A DNA stretch of 60,147 nucleotides, taken from the NCBI GenBank assembly GCA_017415145.1, contig JAFQJE010000005.1, positions 1 to 60,147 on the forward strand. Direction: 5' to 3'. The position numbers and the translations under genes are program-made. Source of the DNA: Clostridia bacterium (GTDB lineage Bacteria > Bacillota > Clostridia > UBA1381 > UBA9506). Below the pieces are notes generated by a model. That model was not told the origin of the DNA, did not search any database, and saw only the letters and a list, made by a program, of their open reading frames with translations. Below are positions 25,979 through 33,990 of this stretch, in pieces; within the stretch, counting starts at the first letter, position 1, and every line of letters starts with the position of its first letter.

Positions 25979-28591
25979 TTGTTGTTCTACGAACGAGCAA
26001 AAGAAGATATTTTAAATCATTTTAACACAACCGAAGCAGAAGGGCTCTCCTCTGCTCAGGTAGAAGAATTACAGAAAAAATTCGGAGAAAATAAGCTGAA
26101 CGAAAAAAAGAAAAAAACTATGTTGCAGCGTTTTACAGAACAGTTCCGCGACGTTATGATTTTAATTTTAATTGCAGCAGCTGTCATTGCCTTTGTGGTT
26201 GCCTGTGTAGAGGGTGAACCCAAAGAATTCTTTGAACCTGCACTTATTCTTTTGATTGTGGTTTTGAATGCAGCAATGGGTGTAGCACAGGAAAGCAAAG
26301 CCGAAAAGGCTTTAGACGCGCTTAAAAACCTGAGCGCTCCGCACGCCCGTGTTATAAGAGACGGTGTAGAAACTGTCATTGATGCGGCAGAATTAGTTCC
26401 GGGCGATATAATCAAACTAGAAGCCGGAGACTTTGTCCCTGCTGATGCAAGACTCTTAAAAAGTGCCAGCTTAAAAAGTGAAGAATCCGCTCTCACCGGT
26501 GAATCTGTCCCTTCAGAAAAGGACGCAGATGCAGAAGTCAAAAGCGGTGCTTCCCTGGGAGACCGAGCGAATATGGTTTTCTCTGGTTGCAGCATTACCT
26601 ACGGCACTGCTACCGCTATCGTTACCGCTACAGGTATGGATACTGAAATGGGTAAAATTGCAAACCTTTTAAATGCAGAATCAGAAACCCAGACTCCCCT
26701 TCAGCAAAAACTGGCACAATTAGGTAAATACTTGGGCATCGTTGCAATCTTGGCGTGTGCTATTATATTTGTCGTCGGTATAGTAAACGGCATACCCGTT
26801 ATGGAAATATTTATGACTGCGATATCTTTAGCAGTTTCTGCAATTCCTGAAGGATTGCCCGCAATCGTTACAATTGTACTTTCTATAGGCGTACAGAGAA
26901 TGGTAAAAAGAAACGCTCTTATAAGAAGGCTTCCTGCCGTTGAAACTCTGGGTAGCGCAAGTGTAATATGCTCTGATAAAACAGGCACACTTACACAAAA
27001 CAAAATGACTTTAGTCAAGGCTTACGTTGACGGCATAGAAAACATAGAAGATGTTACCGACGATTGCACAGAACCAACACGCAATCTCTTACTTATGGGC
27101 GCTTTGTGCTGTGACGGTTCAGTAAACTTTGCCGACGGCGAAGAAAAACATATCGGCGACCCCACAGAAACTGCAATTGTTCTCGCTGCTCACAAAAATG
27201 GTATGCAAAAGGATACAATCAACGAAAAGTATCCCAGAATTGCTGAAATTCCCTTTGACTCTGACAGAAAATTAATGACAACTGTTAACGTTTTTGACGG
27301 CAAAAAAGTAGTTATCGTAAAAGGCGCTTTTGACGTGATGGCTACACGTTGTGTATCAGGCGACTTAGAAACTGCAAAAGCAATAACCGAACTTATGAGC
27401 AAGGATGCACTCCGTGTACTTGCTATCGGTTATAAAACAGTTGATGAAATATCAGAAATTCCCACTCCAGCAGAGCTTGAAACAGAACTTACATTCTTAG
27501 GACTTGTAGGTATGATAGATCCTCCGAGACCTGAAGCTAAAGAAGCTGTAAAGGTATGTAAAAAAGCAGGCATTAAGCCCGTTATGATTACAGGCGACCA
27601 CGTTGTAACAGCTTCTGCGATCGCAAAAGAGCTTGGCATATTACAAGAAGGCGACCGCGCAATTACCGGTGCCGAATTAGACGAAATGACAGATTCAGAG
27701 CTTGACAGTGTTGTTGAAAACATCTCTGTTTATGCTCGTGTTTCTCCCGAAAACAAAATAAGAATAGTAAAAGCATGGCAACGTCTCGGTCATGTTGTTG
27801 CCATGACAGGCGACGGTGTTAATGACGCTCCTGCCCTAAAGGCTGCCGACATCGGTTGTGCTATGGGTATTACAGGTACAGATGTAGCAAAAGGTGCTGC
27901 TGATATGACTCTTACAGATGACAACTTCGCCACAATTGTTGAAGCTGTTCGTGAAGGCAGAGGCATTTATGCAAACATCAAAAAGGTTGTAGGCTTCCTC
28001 TTGGGTACAAACATCGGCGAAGTAATTACAGTTTTCCTTGCTATGATTTTATGGCACAAAACACCGCTTTTATCAATGCAGCTTCTGTGGATTAACTTAG
28101 TTACCGACAGCTTACCTGCAATAGCTCTCGGTATGGAAGATGTTGAAGCAGACGTTATGGACAAAAACCCCAAACCGAAAAACGAAGGCATATTTGCAAA
28201 CGGTCTTGGAATCCGTGTTGTCCTTCAGGGCTTTATGTTTGCTATTTTAACTTTAATAGGTTTTGTACTGGGCGAAAAAGCAACAGGAACTTTAGCCGGC
28301 GGTCAGACAATGGCATTTATAGTTTTAGCACTTTCTCAAGTTGTACAAAGCTTCAATATGAGGTCAGAGCACTCACTATTTGAAACAGGCTTCTTTACCA
28401 ACAAAAAATTAAATAATGCTGCAGGAATTTCCATCCTTTTAGTATTGATTGTATTGTTTACGCCCTTGCGTATTGCATTCAGTTTAGAGCTCCTGCCCTT
28501 CCATCTCTATTTAATCGCTTTGGTATTGATTATCATTCCTACGATTGTTATGGAAGGTTCAAAGAGAATCGGATTGATTAAAAAGAAATAA
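25979..28591 (+). CDS. P2-type cation-transporting ATPase (Ca2+ or Mn2+)
   Basis: This 870-residue P-type ATPase has the SERCA/PMR1 layout: N-terminal cation ATPase domain, actuator with SALTGES, phosphorylation site CSDKTGTLT, nucleotide-binding domain, hinge TGDGVNDAPAL, and a C-terminal membrane domain. Transport-site residues of Ca2+ pumps are conserved: PEGLP in M4, NIGE in M5 and NLVTD in M6. Related bacterial pumps export Ca2+ or Mn2+. Translation appears to start at TTG 25979, 7 nt after AGGAGG; the ATG at 25972 abutting the ribosome binding site is out of frame and opens a 17-codon frame. A terminator separates it from the upstream operon and no clear promoter is visible. Confidence 0.9.
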   Translation: MLFYERAKEDILNHFNTTEAEGLSSAQVEELQKKFGENKLNEKKKKTMLQRFTEQFRDVMILILIAAAVIAFVVACVEGEPKEFFEPALILLIVVLNAAMGVAQESKAEKALDALKNLSAPHARVIRDGVETVIDAAELVPGDIIKLEAGDFVPADARLLKSASLKSEESALTGESVPSEKDADAEVKSGASLGDRANMVFSGCSITYGTATAIVTATGMDTEMGKIANLLNAESETQTPLQQKLAQLGKYLGIVAILACAIIFVVGIVNGIPVMEIFMTAISLAVSAIPEGLPAIVTIVLSIGVQRMVKRNALIRRLPAVETLGSASVICSDKTGTLTQNKMTLVKAYVDGIENIEDVTDDCTEPTRNLLLMGALCCDGSVNFADGEEKHIGDPTETAIVLAAHKNGMQKDTINEKYPRIAEIPFDSDRKLMTTVNVFDGKKVVIVKGAFDVMATRCVSGDLETAKAITELMSKDALRVLAIGYKTVDEISEIPTPAELETELTFLGLVGMIDPPRPEAKEAVKVCKKAGIKPVMITGDHVVTASAIAKELGILQEGDRAITGAELDEMTDSELDSVVENISVYARVSPENKIRIVKAWQRLGHVVAMTGDGVNDAPALKAADIGCAMGITGTDVAKGAADMTLTDDNFATIVEAVREGRGIYANIKKVVGFLLGTNIGEVITVFLAMILWHKTPLLSMQLLWINLVTDSLPAIALGMEDVEADVMDKNPKPKNEGIFANGLGIRVVLQGFMFAILTLIGFVLGEKATGTLAGGQTMAFIVLALSQVVQSFNMRSEHSLFETGFFTNKKLNNAAGISILLVLIVLFTPLRIAFSLELLPFHLYLIALVLIIIPTIVMEGSKRIGLIKKK

Positions 28592-28620
28592 TAAAAGCAC
28601 CCTAAGGGTGCTTTTATTAT
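28592..28620 (+). terminator. Terminator of the P-type ATPase gene
   Basis: AAAAGCACCC, loop TAA, GGGTGCTTTT follows the stop codon directly. Confidence 0.88.
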
Positions 28621-28712
28621 AGAATTAGTGAACAAAAAAATATTATATTTTCTACATATTTTCTACATATTTTTTACATTTTGACAATTTATCAAAAAAA
28701 ATGATTTCATGC

Positions 28713-28741
28713 TTGAAAACCACTATTTTTGATGTTACAAT
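28713..28741 (+). promoter_or_regulatory. Promoter of second Na/Pi symporter gene
   Basis: TTGAAA (28713-28718), 17 bp, TACAAT (28736-28741). A perfect 8-bp inverted repeat (TGGATGAA, loop CACGT, TTCATCCA; 28747-28767) lies at the predicted start site and could be an operator or a 5' stabilising hairpin. Confidence 0.65.
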
Positions 28742-28809
28742 TTAATTGGATGAACACGTTTCATCCACAAAACTGATAAAAAATCATTATTATATTTCGA
28801 GGTGAAGAA

Positions 28810-30552
28810 ATGGACATTTTTGACGTATTGAACCTAATCGGCGGCTTGTGTTTGTTCCTCTTCGGCATGGAGCTTATGGGGGCAGCCTTAGAACGTCGTG
28901 CAGGCAGAGGACTCAAAACACTTCTTGGCAGACTTACACAGAACAAGCTTGCAGGCTTTTTAACAGGTCTTGGTGTAACTTCTGTTATTCAGTCATCATC
29001 TGCCACAACTGTTATGGTTGTAGGCTTTGTTAACTCAGGTCTTATGACATTGCGTCAGGCTATTAACGTTATTATGGGTGCCAATGTTGGTACTACTGTT
29101 ACAGCCTGGATTCTGAGTTTGGGCGGCATCTCAAGTGACAACTTGTTTATGCAGTTATTAAAGCCCACATCATTTACTCCCGTACTTGCTTTAATCGGTA
29201 CTGCTATGCTTATGTTTGGCAAATCCTCTAAAGGCAAGGACACAGCAACAATTCTTTTAGGCTTTGCGACCTTGATGTTTGGTATGGACACAATGTCTGC
29301 AGCTGTTTCAGGTCTTCGTGACGTTCCACAGTTCCAGCAGTTGTTTGTAATGTTTACAAACCCCATACTTGGTGTTTTGGCAGGTGCAATTTTAACTGCA
29401 ATTATCCAGAGTTCATCAGCATCTGTGGGTATCTTACAGGCATTGTCATCAACAGGACAGATTACAATTGGCGCAACTATCCCGATTATCATGGGACAGA
29501 ACATCGGTACATGTATTACTGCTATTCTCTCTTCATTCGGCGCAAATAAAAACGCAAAGCGCGCATCATTAGTGCATTTATCATTTAACGTAATCGGTAC
29601 TATCATCGGTCTTATACTGTTTACATTGGTTAGATCATTATTGCAGCCCGTATTATTTAACGCTACAGCAAATCACGTAACTATTGCCGTTGCTCACTCT
29701 GTATTTAATGTTTTATGCACAATCATCCTGCTTCCTGCATCAGCCTTACTTGAAAAACTGGCATTAAGACTTATACCCGACAAGGGCAAACAGGAAGTTA
29801 TTACAGAGCTTGATGAACGTTTGCTGGCAACCCCTTCACTTGCTATCCAGCGTTGTAATGCCTTAGTTATCGAAATGGCAGAAAATGCAGTAAACGCATT
29901 TAAAAACAGTTTGTTGCTACTGAAACAGTACGATGCTAAAAAGGCAGAACAAATCAGAAAAGACGAATCGCGTGTTGACTATTTAGAGGACATCTTAGGC
30001 ACATACCTTGTAAAGCTAAGTGCTCAGCAGGTATCAGACACCGACAGTATACAAATTTCAAAACTATTAAAGGCTATTGGCGACTTTGAAAGAATTTCAG
30101 ACCACAGTGTTAACGTTGTGGAATCTGCAGAAGAACTCCACGAAAAGGAAATCAAATTCTCAGATGTAGCACTGGGCGAAATGAATACGCTTTCTATGGC
30201 GGTAGCAGAAATTTTAGATCTTGCATCTATGGCGTTTATCTATGATAATCTGGATATTGCACGAAAAATTGAGCCATTGGAACAGGTTATTGATGATTTA
30301 AAGGCTAAAATGCGTGATGGTCACATTGCCCGTCTGCAAACAGGCGAATGTTCTATTGGTGCAGGTTTTGTATGGACTGACCTTCTTACAAACTTAGAAC
30401 GTACTGCTGACCACTGTTCAAATGTTGCAGTATGTACATTAGATGCTGCAGAAAATAATATGAATATCCACCAATCTTTGGCAAATATCAAGAAAAACAG
30501 CCCTTATTTCAAGGAAGAATACGAAAAATATCTCGCTAAATATACGCGATAA
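28810..30552 (+). CDS. Na/Pi cotransporter family protein with PhoU domain (second copy)
   Basis: The 580-residue protein is a clear paralog of the product of 18093-19838, with the same two QSSSA repeats (SVIQSSSATTVM and IIQSSSASVGI) and a C-terminal PhoU-like region with LNALVIEMA and ERISDHSVNV segments. Differences lie mainly in the middle transmembrane part and the PhoU region, which suggests old duplication and possibly different regulation or direction of phosphate flux. GAGGTGAAG precedes the ATG. The gene is monocistronic, with its own promoter and a bidirectional terminator. Confidence 0.9.
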   Translation: MDIFDVLNLIGGLCLFLFGMELMGAALERRAGRGLKTLLGRLTQNKLAGFLTGLGVTSVIQSSSATTVMVVGFVNSGLMTLRQAINVIMGANVGTTVTAWILSLGGISSDNLFMQLLKPTSFTPVLALIGTAMLMFGKSSKGKDTATILLGFATLMFGMDTMSAAVSGLRDVPQFQQLFVMFTNPILGVLAGAILTAIIQSSSASVGILQALSSTGQITIGATIPIIMGQNIGTCITAILSSFGANKNAKRASLVHLSFNVIGTIIGLILFTLVRSLLQPVLFNATANHVTIAVAHSVFNVLCTIILLPASALLEKLALRLIPDKGKQEVITELDERLLATPSLAIQRCNALVIEMAENAVNAFKNSLLLLKQYDAKKAEQIRKDESRVDYLEDILGTYLVKLSAQQVSDTDSIQISKLLKAIGDFERISDHSVNVVESAEELHEKEIKFSDVALGEMNTLSMAVAEILDLASMAFIYDNLDIARKIEPLEQVIDDLKAKMRDGHIARLQTGECSIGAGFVWTDLLTNLERTADHCSNVAVCTLDAAENNMNIHQSLANIKKNSPYFKEEYEKYLAKYTR

Positions 30553-30553
30553 A

Positions 30554-30588
30554 CAAAAAAAGCAACGGCTCAGCCGTTGCTTTTTTTA
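30554..30588. terminator. Bidirectional terminator overlapping the end of trmO
   Basis: AGCAACGGC, loop TCA, GCCGTTGCT with A-run and T-run flanks. The right arm (30573-30581) and the loop lie inside the trmO reading frame, so this hairpin encodes the last residues and the stop codon of TrmO. Confidence 0.88.
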
Positions 30589-31238
30589 TCTATTGATATA
30601 ACTGTAAGTTTTTTATTTTCTACTGTAAAATGTATATCAAATTCTGAAAATGCCATACTGTATTCCCTGTCATCCTCCTGATATGTAGGTCTCGGGTCAT
30701 CACGAAGGCAGCCAATAACCGCTTTTTGTTTTTCTTCAGGGATAATCTGCAAAAGCTCCTGCGGAAAATTAACCTCTAAAGAATGACACTTCATCTCTTC
30801 TGCAAAGCTTCCCAAAGCATTGGGAATGCTGTCGCTGTATGGTATATATGGTTTTATGTCATAAATCGGAGTTTTATCTAAAATATCCACTCCCGACACT
30901 GTTATTTTTCCCTGCTCGATTTTTTCTATCTTTACACAGGAAAGTCCCAAAGAATTTGGTCTGTAAGGTGAGCGACTCGCAAATACTCCCATACGGGTAT
31001 TTCCACCCAATCTTGGTGGACGCACTGTCATAGTTCCCTCTTTGTATTCTGCCTCACTAAAACCGAAAATCAACCAGACATGAGAAAATTCCTCTAGCCC
31101 CCTGATTGCTTCGGGATTGTTAAATTCAGGTGTAAATACTATTTCTCCAATCAAATCAGGCACCCTACCGCTCTGACGTGGGATGCCGAATTTTTCACAA
31201 AAATCTGTATGTATATATGCTATCGGTTTAATCTCCAT
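30570..31238 (-). CDS. trmO: tRNA t6A37 N6-methyltransferase TrmO
   Basis: The 222-residue protein belongs to the TsaA/TrmO family, which N6-methylates threonylcarbamoyladenosine at position 37 of tRNAs. Family motifs are present: EFSHVWLIFGF near residue 50, RPPRLGGNTRMGVFASRSPYRPN near 75-95, and ILDKTPIYDIKPYIPYSD near 120. A C-terminal extension typical of the full-length form follows. The start overlaps the esterase gene by 11 bp. The 3' end is embedded in a bidirectional terminator. Confidence 0.92.
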   Translation of the reverse strand: MEIKPIAYIHTDFCEKFGIPRQSGRVPDLIGEIVFTPEFNNPEAIRGLEEFSHVWLIFGFSEAEYKEGTMTVRPPRLGGNTRMGVFASRSPYRPNSLGLSCVKIEKIEQGKITVSGVDILDKTPIYDIKPYIPYSDSIPNALGSFAEEMKCHSLEVNFPQELLQIIPEEKQKAVIGCLRDDPRPTYQEDDREYSMAFSEFDIHFTVENKKLTVISIDKKSNG

Positions 31239-32046
31239 AGTTAAACGTCCTGTTAAGCCATTTTACTGCCAATTCTAACCAAATACGAACCTCAGGCACG
31301 TTACGGTTAACTTCATTTGCTGTTATGTGATTGGACACAGACAGACCGTGAGGACCGTCCGGAAAAATGTGCATTTCAAAAGGAATTTTTGCATTGTTTA
31401 AAGCACTTGCAAATCTTAGGCTGTTTTCAACAGGAACAGTAGCATCAGCATATGTGTGCCAAATAAAACACGGCGGAGTGTCACTGTCTACCTGAGTTTC
31501 TAAGGACAATTTAGCGCGTAAATCCTTATCATCGCCGCACAAATTATCAAACGAAACTTCATGGGCAACGCCCTTTGCAGAAGAGATAACAGGATATGAA
31601 AGTATAGCCGCATTAGGTTTGTTTAAGCCATCCGTAGTTTTCAGTGGTTCTTTATTCCACATTGTAGCTAAAGATGCCGCCAGATGTCCACCAGCCGAAA
31701 ACCCTATAACTGCAATTTTATCTGCGTCTACCCGCCAATCCTCTGCGTTTCTGCGTACTAAAGAAATGGCATCAGAAAGATTTTTCTGAGGTTCAGGATA
31801 ACAATTATCGGGAGCTACCGCATAATCTAAAACAAATGCGTGATAACCTGCTGCGGTAAACTGCAGAGCAATAATTTCCGCCTCTCGCTTACTGCAGAAT
31901 CCATATCCACCACCGGGACAAACTATGATTGCAGGAAATTTACGATATAAATAACTGCCAAGGCAATCATCAATGATGTATGTTGAAAGTGTAGGCATAA
32001 AACCATTTATGGATTCTTCTCTCAAATTTATTACTTCATATTCCAT
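31228..32046 (-). CDS. Alpha/beta hydrolase (acetyl esterase/xylan esterase type)
   Basis: The 272-residue protein has the BD-FAE/Aes-type esterase fold. The oxyanion motif is CPGGGYGF near residue 45, the nucleophile Ser is in IGFSAGGHLA near 120, the acid is in the WHTYADATVPVENS region near 205, and the His is in DGPHGLS near 240. It probably deacetylates carbohydrate or other acyl esters in the cytoplasm, since there is no signal peptide. GGGAG precedes the ATG. Only 25 nt separate it from the tRNA-Leu terminator and no promoter is visible in that gap, so it may depend on readthrough. Confidence 0.85.
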   Translation of the reverse strand: MEYEVINLREESINGFMPTLSTYIIDDCLGSYLYRKFPAIIVCPGGGYGFCSKREAEIIALQFTAAGYHAFVLDYAVAPDNCYPEPQKNLSDAISLVRRNAEDWRVDADKIAVIGFSAGGHLAASLATMWNKEPLKTTDGLNKPNAAILSYPVISSAKGVAHEVSFDNLCGDDKDLRAKLSLETQVDSDTPPCFIWHTYADATVPVENSLRFASALNNAKIPFEMHIFPDGPHGLSVSNHITANEVNRNVPEVRIWLELAVKWLNRTFNYGD

Positions 32047-32070
32047 CTTTTATGCTCCCTTTTTTTACAC

Positions 32071-32101
32071 TAAAAAAGTATCCGTAACATTACGGATACT
32101 T
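32071..32101 (-). terminator. Terminator of tRNA-Leu(UAG)
   Basis: On the minus strand AGTATCCGTAA/TTACGGATACT forms an 11-bp stem followed by TTTTTTA. Confidence 0.85.
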
Positions 32102-32105
32102 CTCT

Positions 32106-32189
32106 TGGTGCGGATGACAGGACTTGAACCTGCACGTCGGAGACACCAGATCCTAAGTCTGGCGCGTCTGCCAATTCCGCCACATCCGC
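32106..32189 (-). tRNA. tRNA-Leu (anticodon UAG)
   Basis: On the minus strand the acceptor GCGGATG pairs with CATCCGC, followed by an A discriminator and an encoded CCA. The anticodon stem CCAGA/TCTGG encloses loop CTTAGGA, giving anticodon UAG, which reads CUN leucine codons. The D-arm (TGGCGGAATTGGCAGACGCG) and the long variable arm are typical. A second copy of its first 22 nt lies 169 bp upstream, next to the promoter. Confidence 0.95.
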
Positions 32190-32361
32190 ATATTATTATT
32201 CTTTTATTCATTTGTTTTATGCTACATTGTCATCCGCGCCCCGCGAAACGGTTTGCAGTGCCCGAAATCAGAGATTTCGACCGCTGCACCTTCTCGCACT
32301 CGCTTCTTCTGCCACAGGCAGCGCTCGTGCTCTAAGCTGCCAATTCCGCCACATCCGCATA
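32168..32361 (-). repeat. 144-bp palindrome-rich insertion between 25-bp direct repeats of tRNA-Leu 5' sequence
   Basis: The same 25 bp (CTGCCAATTCCGCCACATCC plus GCATA on the plus strand) occur at 32168-32192, inside the tRNA gene, and at 32337-32361. The 144 bp between them are GC-richer than the surroundings and contain nested inverted repeats: TGCAG with CTGCA enclosing CGAAATC/GATTTCG (32251-32285), and CTGCC/GGCAG (32309-32321). The tRNA promoter lies beyond the distal copy, so the intact tRNA is now transcribed through the inserted segment. I recognise no coding sequence in it. Confidence 0.8.
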
Positions 32362-32370
32362 ACACTAATT

Positions 32371-32399
32371 ATATTACCACTATTTTTTCTTTTTGTCAA
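32371..32399 (-). promoter_or_regulatory. Promoter of tRNA-Leu(UAG), upstream of the insertion
   Basis: On the minus strand TTGACA (32399-32394), 17 bp, TAATAT (32376-32371). It sits 10 bp before the distal partial tRNA copy and about 180 bp before the intact tRNA. Confidence 0.75.
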
Positions 32400-32459
32400 G
32401 CTGTTACATTTCTTTCTTTTTAGTCTAGAGAATTGTTATTGCAGCATCAATGCTTTTTA

Positions 32460-32488
32460 TTGACTTAAAAAGTTTTTTATGGTATAAT
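32460..32488 (+). promoter_or_regulatory. gltX-glnS promoter
   Basis: TTGACT (32460-32465), 17 bp, TATAAT (32483-32488) with an extended -10 (TGG). The leader is about 30 nt and contains no T-box. Confidence 0.88.
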
Positions 32489-32525
32489 TTATTTATCTAC
32501 GTACGCTATGAAAAGAGGCTTTATT

Positions 32526-33977
32526 ATGACAAATAAAACTATTGTAACAAGATTTGCACCCTCTCCTACAGGGTTTATGCATATCGGTAATTTGAGAACA
32601 GCACTTTATGCTTATTTACTTTCAAAATCACAGGGCGGAAAATTTCTGCTCCGTATTGAAGATACCGACCAGGTAAGATTAGTGGAAGGCGCGACAGATG
32701 TCATTATCAAAACTTTGGAAATGACAGGCATGGACTATGACGAAGGCCCCATTGTCGGCGGCGACCACGGTCCTTACATTCAGAGCGAAAGATTGCCTAT
32801 ATATAAAGAGTATGCCCAGAAGTTAGTTGAAAGCGGACATGCTTACTACTGCTTCTGTACCTCAGAAAGACTGGAATCCTTAAAGGACGAAAACGGCATC
32901 GGAGGTTATGATAACCATTGCCGTGACTTATCTAAAGAAGAAATCGAAGAAAACTTAGCAAAGGGTATCCCCTACGTTATAAGACAGAAAATGCCCCTAT
33001 CAGGTGCTACATCTTATGTTGACCATGTATACGGCGAGGTTTCTATTGATAACGCAGAGCTTCGCGACCAGATTATGATTAAAGCTGACGGCTATCCCAC
33101 CTATAATTTCTGCCACGTAGTTGACGACTATTTAATGGGCGTAACACATGTAGTACGCGGTAATGAGTATTTAACATCAACACCTAAATACTGCTTGTTA
33201 TACGATGCATTCGGCTGGGAGCGTCCTGAATACGTTCATCTTCCCTTGCTTATGGGAAAAGACGCAGAAGGTAACATATCAAAGCTTTCTAAGCGTCACG
33301 GCGCTGTAAGTTTTCAGGATTTAGTGGACAAGGGCTATCTCCCCGAAGCGATTATCAACTACATTGCACTCTTGGGCTGGAGTCCCAAAGAAACAAATGA
33401 AGAATTCTTCTCCCTTGATGATTTGAAGAAAGTTTTCTCAATGGAAGGATTAAGCAAATCTCCTGCAGTATTTGACTACGAAAAGCTCCGCTGGTTTAAT
33501 TCAGAGTATATCAAGAAGATGAGTGACGAAGACTATGAAGAAAAGGCAATGCCAATACTCGCCGAGCTTTGTCCCGATTATGTTAATACTAAGAAATTAG
33601 GTGCTCTCCTACACACAAGAATTGCAGCATTTTCTGATATTCGTGACCAGATTGGTTTTGTAATTGAAAGACTTCCTATGAAGGATGATTTATACACAAA
33701 CAAAAAGAATAAGACAACACCCGAAATCTGCAAGGTTATCCTGGAAGAAACACTCCCCGTATTAGAGGAAATCGATAACTGGTGCAATGATGTGTTGTTT
33801 GAAAAATTGAAGGCTTTTGCAGAAAATACAGAAAGAAAAGCAGGTGCTGTAATGTGGGCAATCCGTGTAGCAGTAGCACGTCAGGGCATAACACCCGGCG
33901 GTGCAACAGAGCTTATGGAAGTGTTTGGAAAATGTGAATCCATTGCACGAATTAAACTTGCAATAGAAGAATTATAA
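32526..33977 (+). CDS. gltX: Glutamyl-tRNA synthetase
   Basis: The 483-residue class I synthetase charges tRNA-Glu. The HIGH-type motif is APSPTGFMHIGNLRTALY, the KMSKS-type motif is ISKLSKRHGAVSF, and the C-terminal anticodon-binding domain is complete. ATG 32526 follows AGAGG with correct spacing; an upstream in-frame ATG (32508) lacks a ribosome binding site. It is cotranscribed with glnS, 13 nt downstream. Because the host has GlnRS, this GluRS need not misacylate tRNA-Gln, but its specificity cannot be judged by eye. Confidence 0.96.
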   Translation: MTNKTIVTRFAPSPTGFMHIGNLRTALYAYLLSKSQGGKFLLRIEDTDQVRLVEGATDVIIKTLEMTGMDYDEGPIVGGDHGPYIQSERLPIYKEYAQKLVESGHAYYCFCTSERLESLKDENGIGGYDNHCRDLSKEEIEENLAKGIPYVIRQKMPLSGATSYVDHVYGEVSIDNAELRDQIMIKADGYPTYNFCHVVDDYLMGVTHVVRGNEYLTSTPKYCLLYDAFGWERPEYVHLPLLMGKDAEGNISKLSKRHGAVSFQDLVDKGYLPEAIINYIALLGWSPKETNEEFFSLDDLKKVFSMEGLSKSPAVFDYEKLRWFNSEYIKKMSDEDYEEKAMPILAELCPDYVNTKKLGALLHTRIAAFSDIRDQIGFVIERLPMKDDLYTNKKNKTTPEICKVILEETLPVLEEIDNWCNDVLFEKLKAFAENTERKAGAVMWAIRVAVARQGITPGGATELMEVFGKCESIARIKLAIEEL

Positions 33978-33990
33978 GAGGAGTTCTTTT

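Noticed and set aside
26056-26595. 179-codon minus-strand frame inside the P-type ATPase gene
   Set aside because: It is antisense to conserved ATPase domains, with Ser/Thr-rich low-information sequence.
32168-32361. Integrative-element attachment sites (attL/attR) at tRNA-Leu
   Set aside because: The duplicated part is the tRNA 5' end, whereas integrases usually use the 3' half, and only 144 bp with no genes lie between the repeats.
31973-32463. Two plus-strand frames across the tRNA-Leu and its insertion
   Set aside because: They read through a tRNA gene and a structured repeat; no coding signals.
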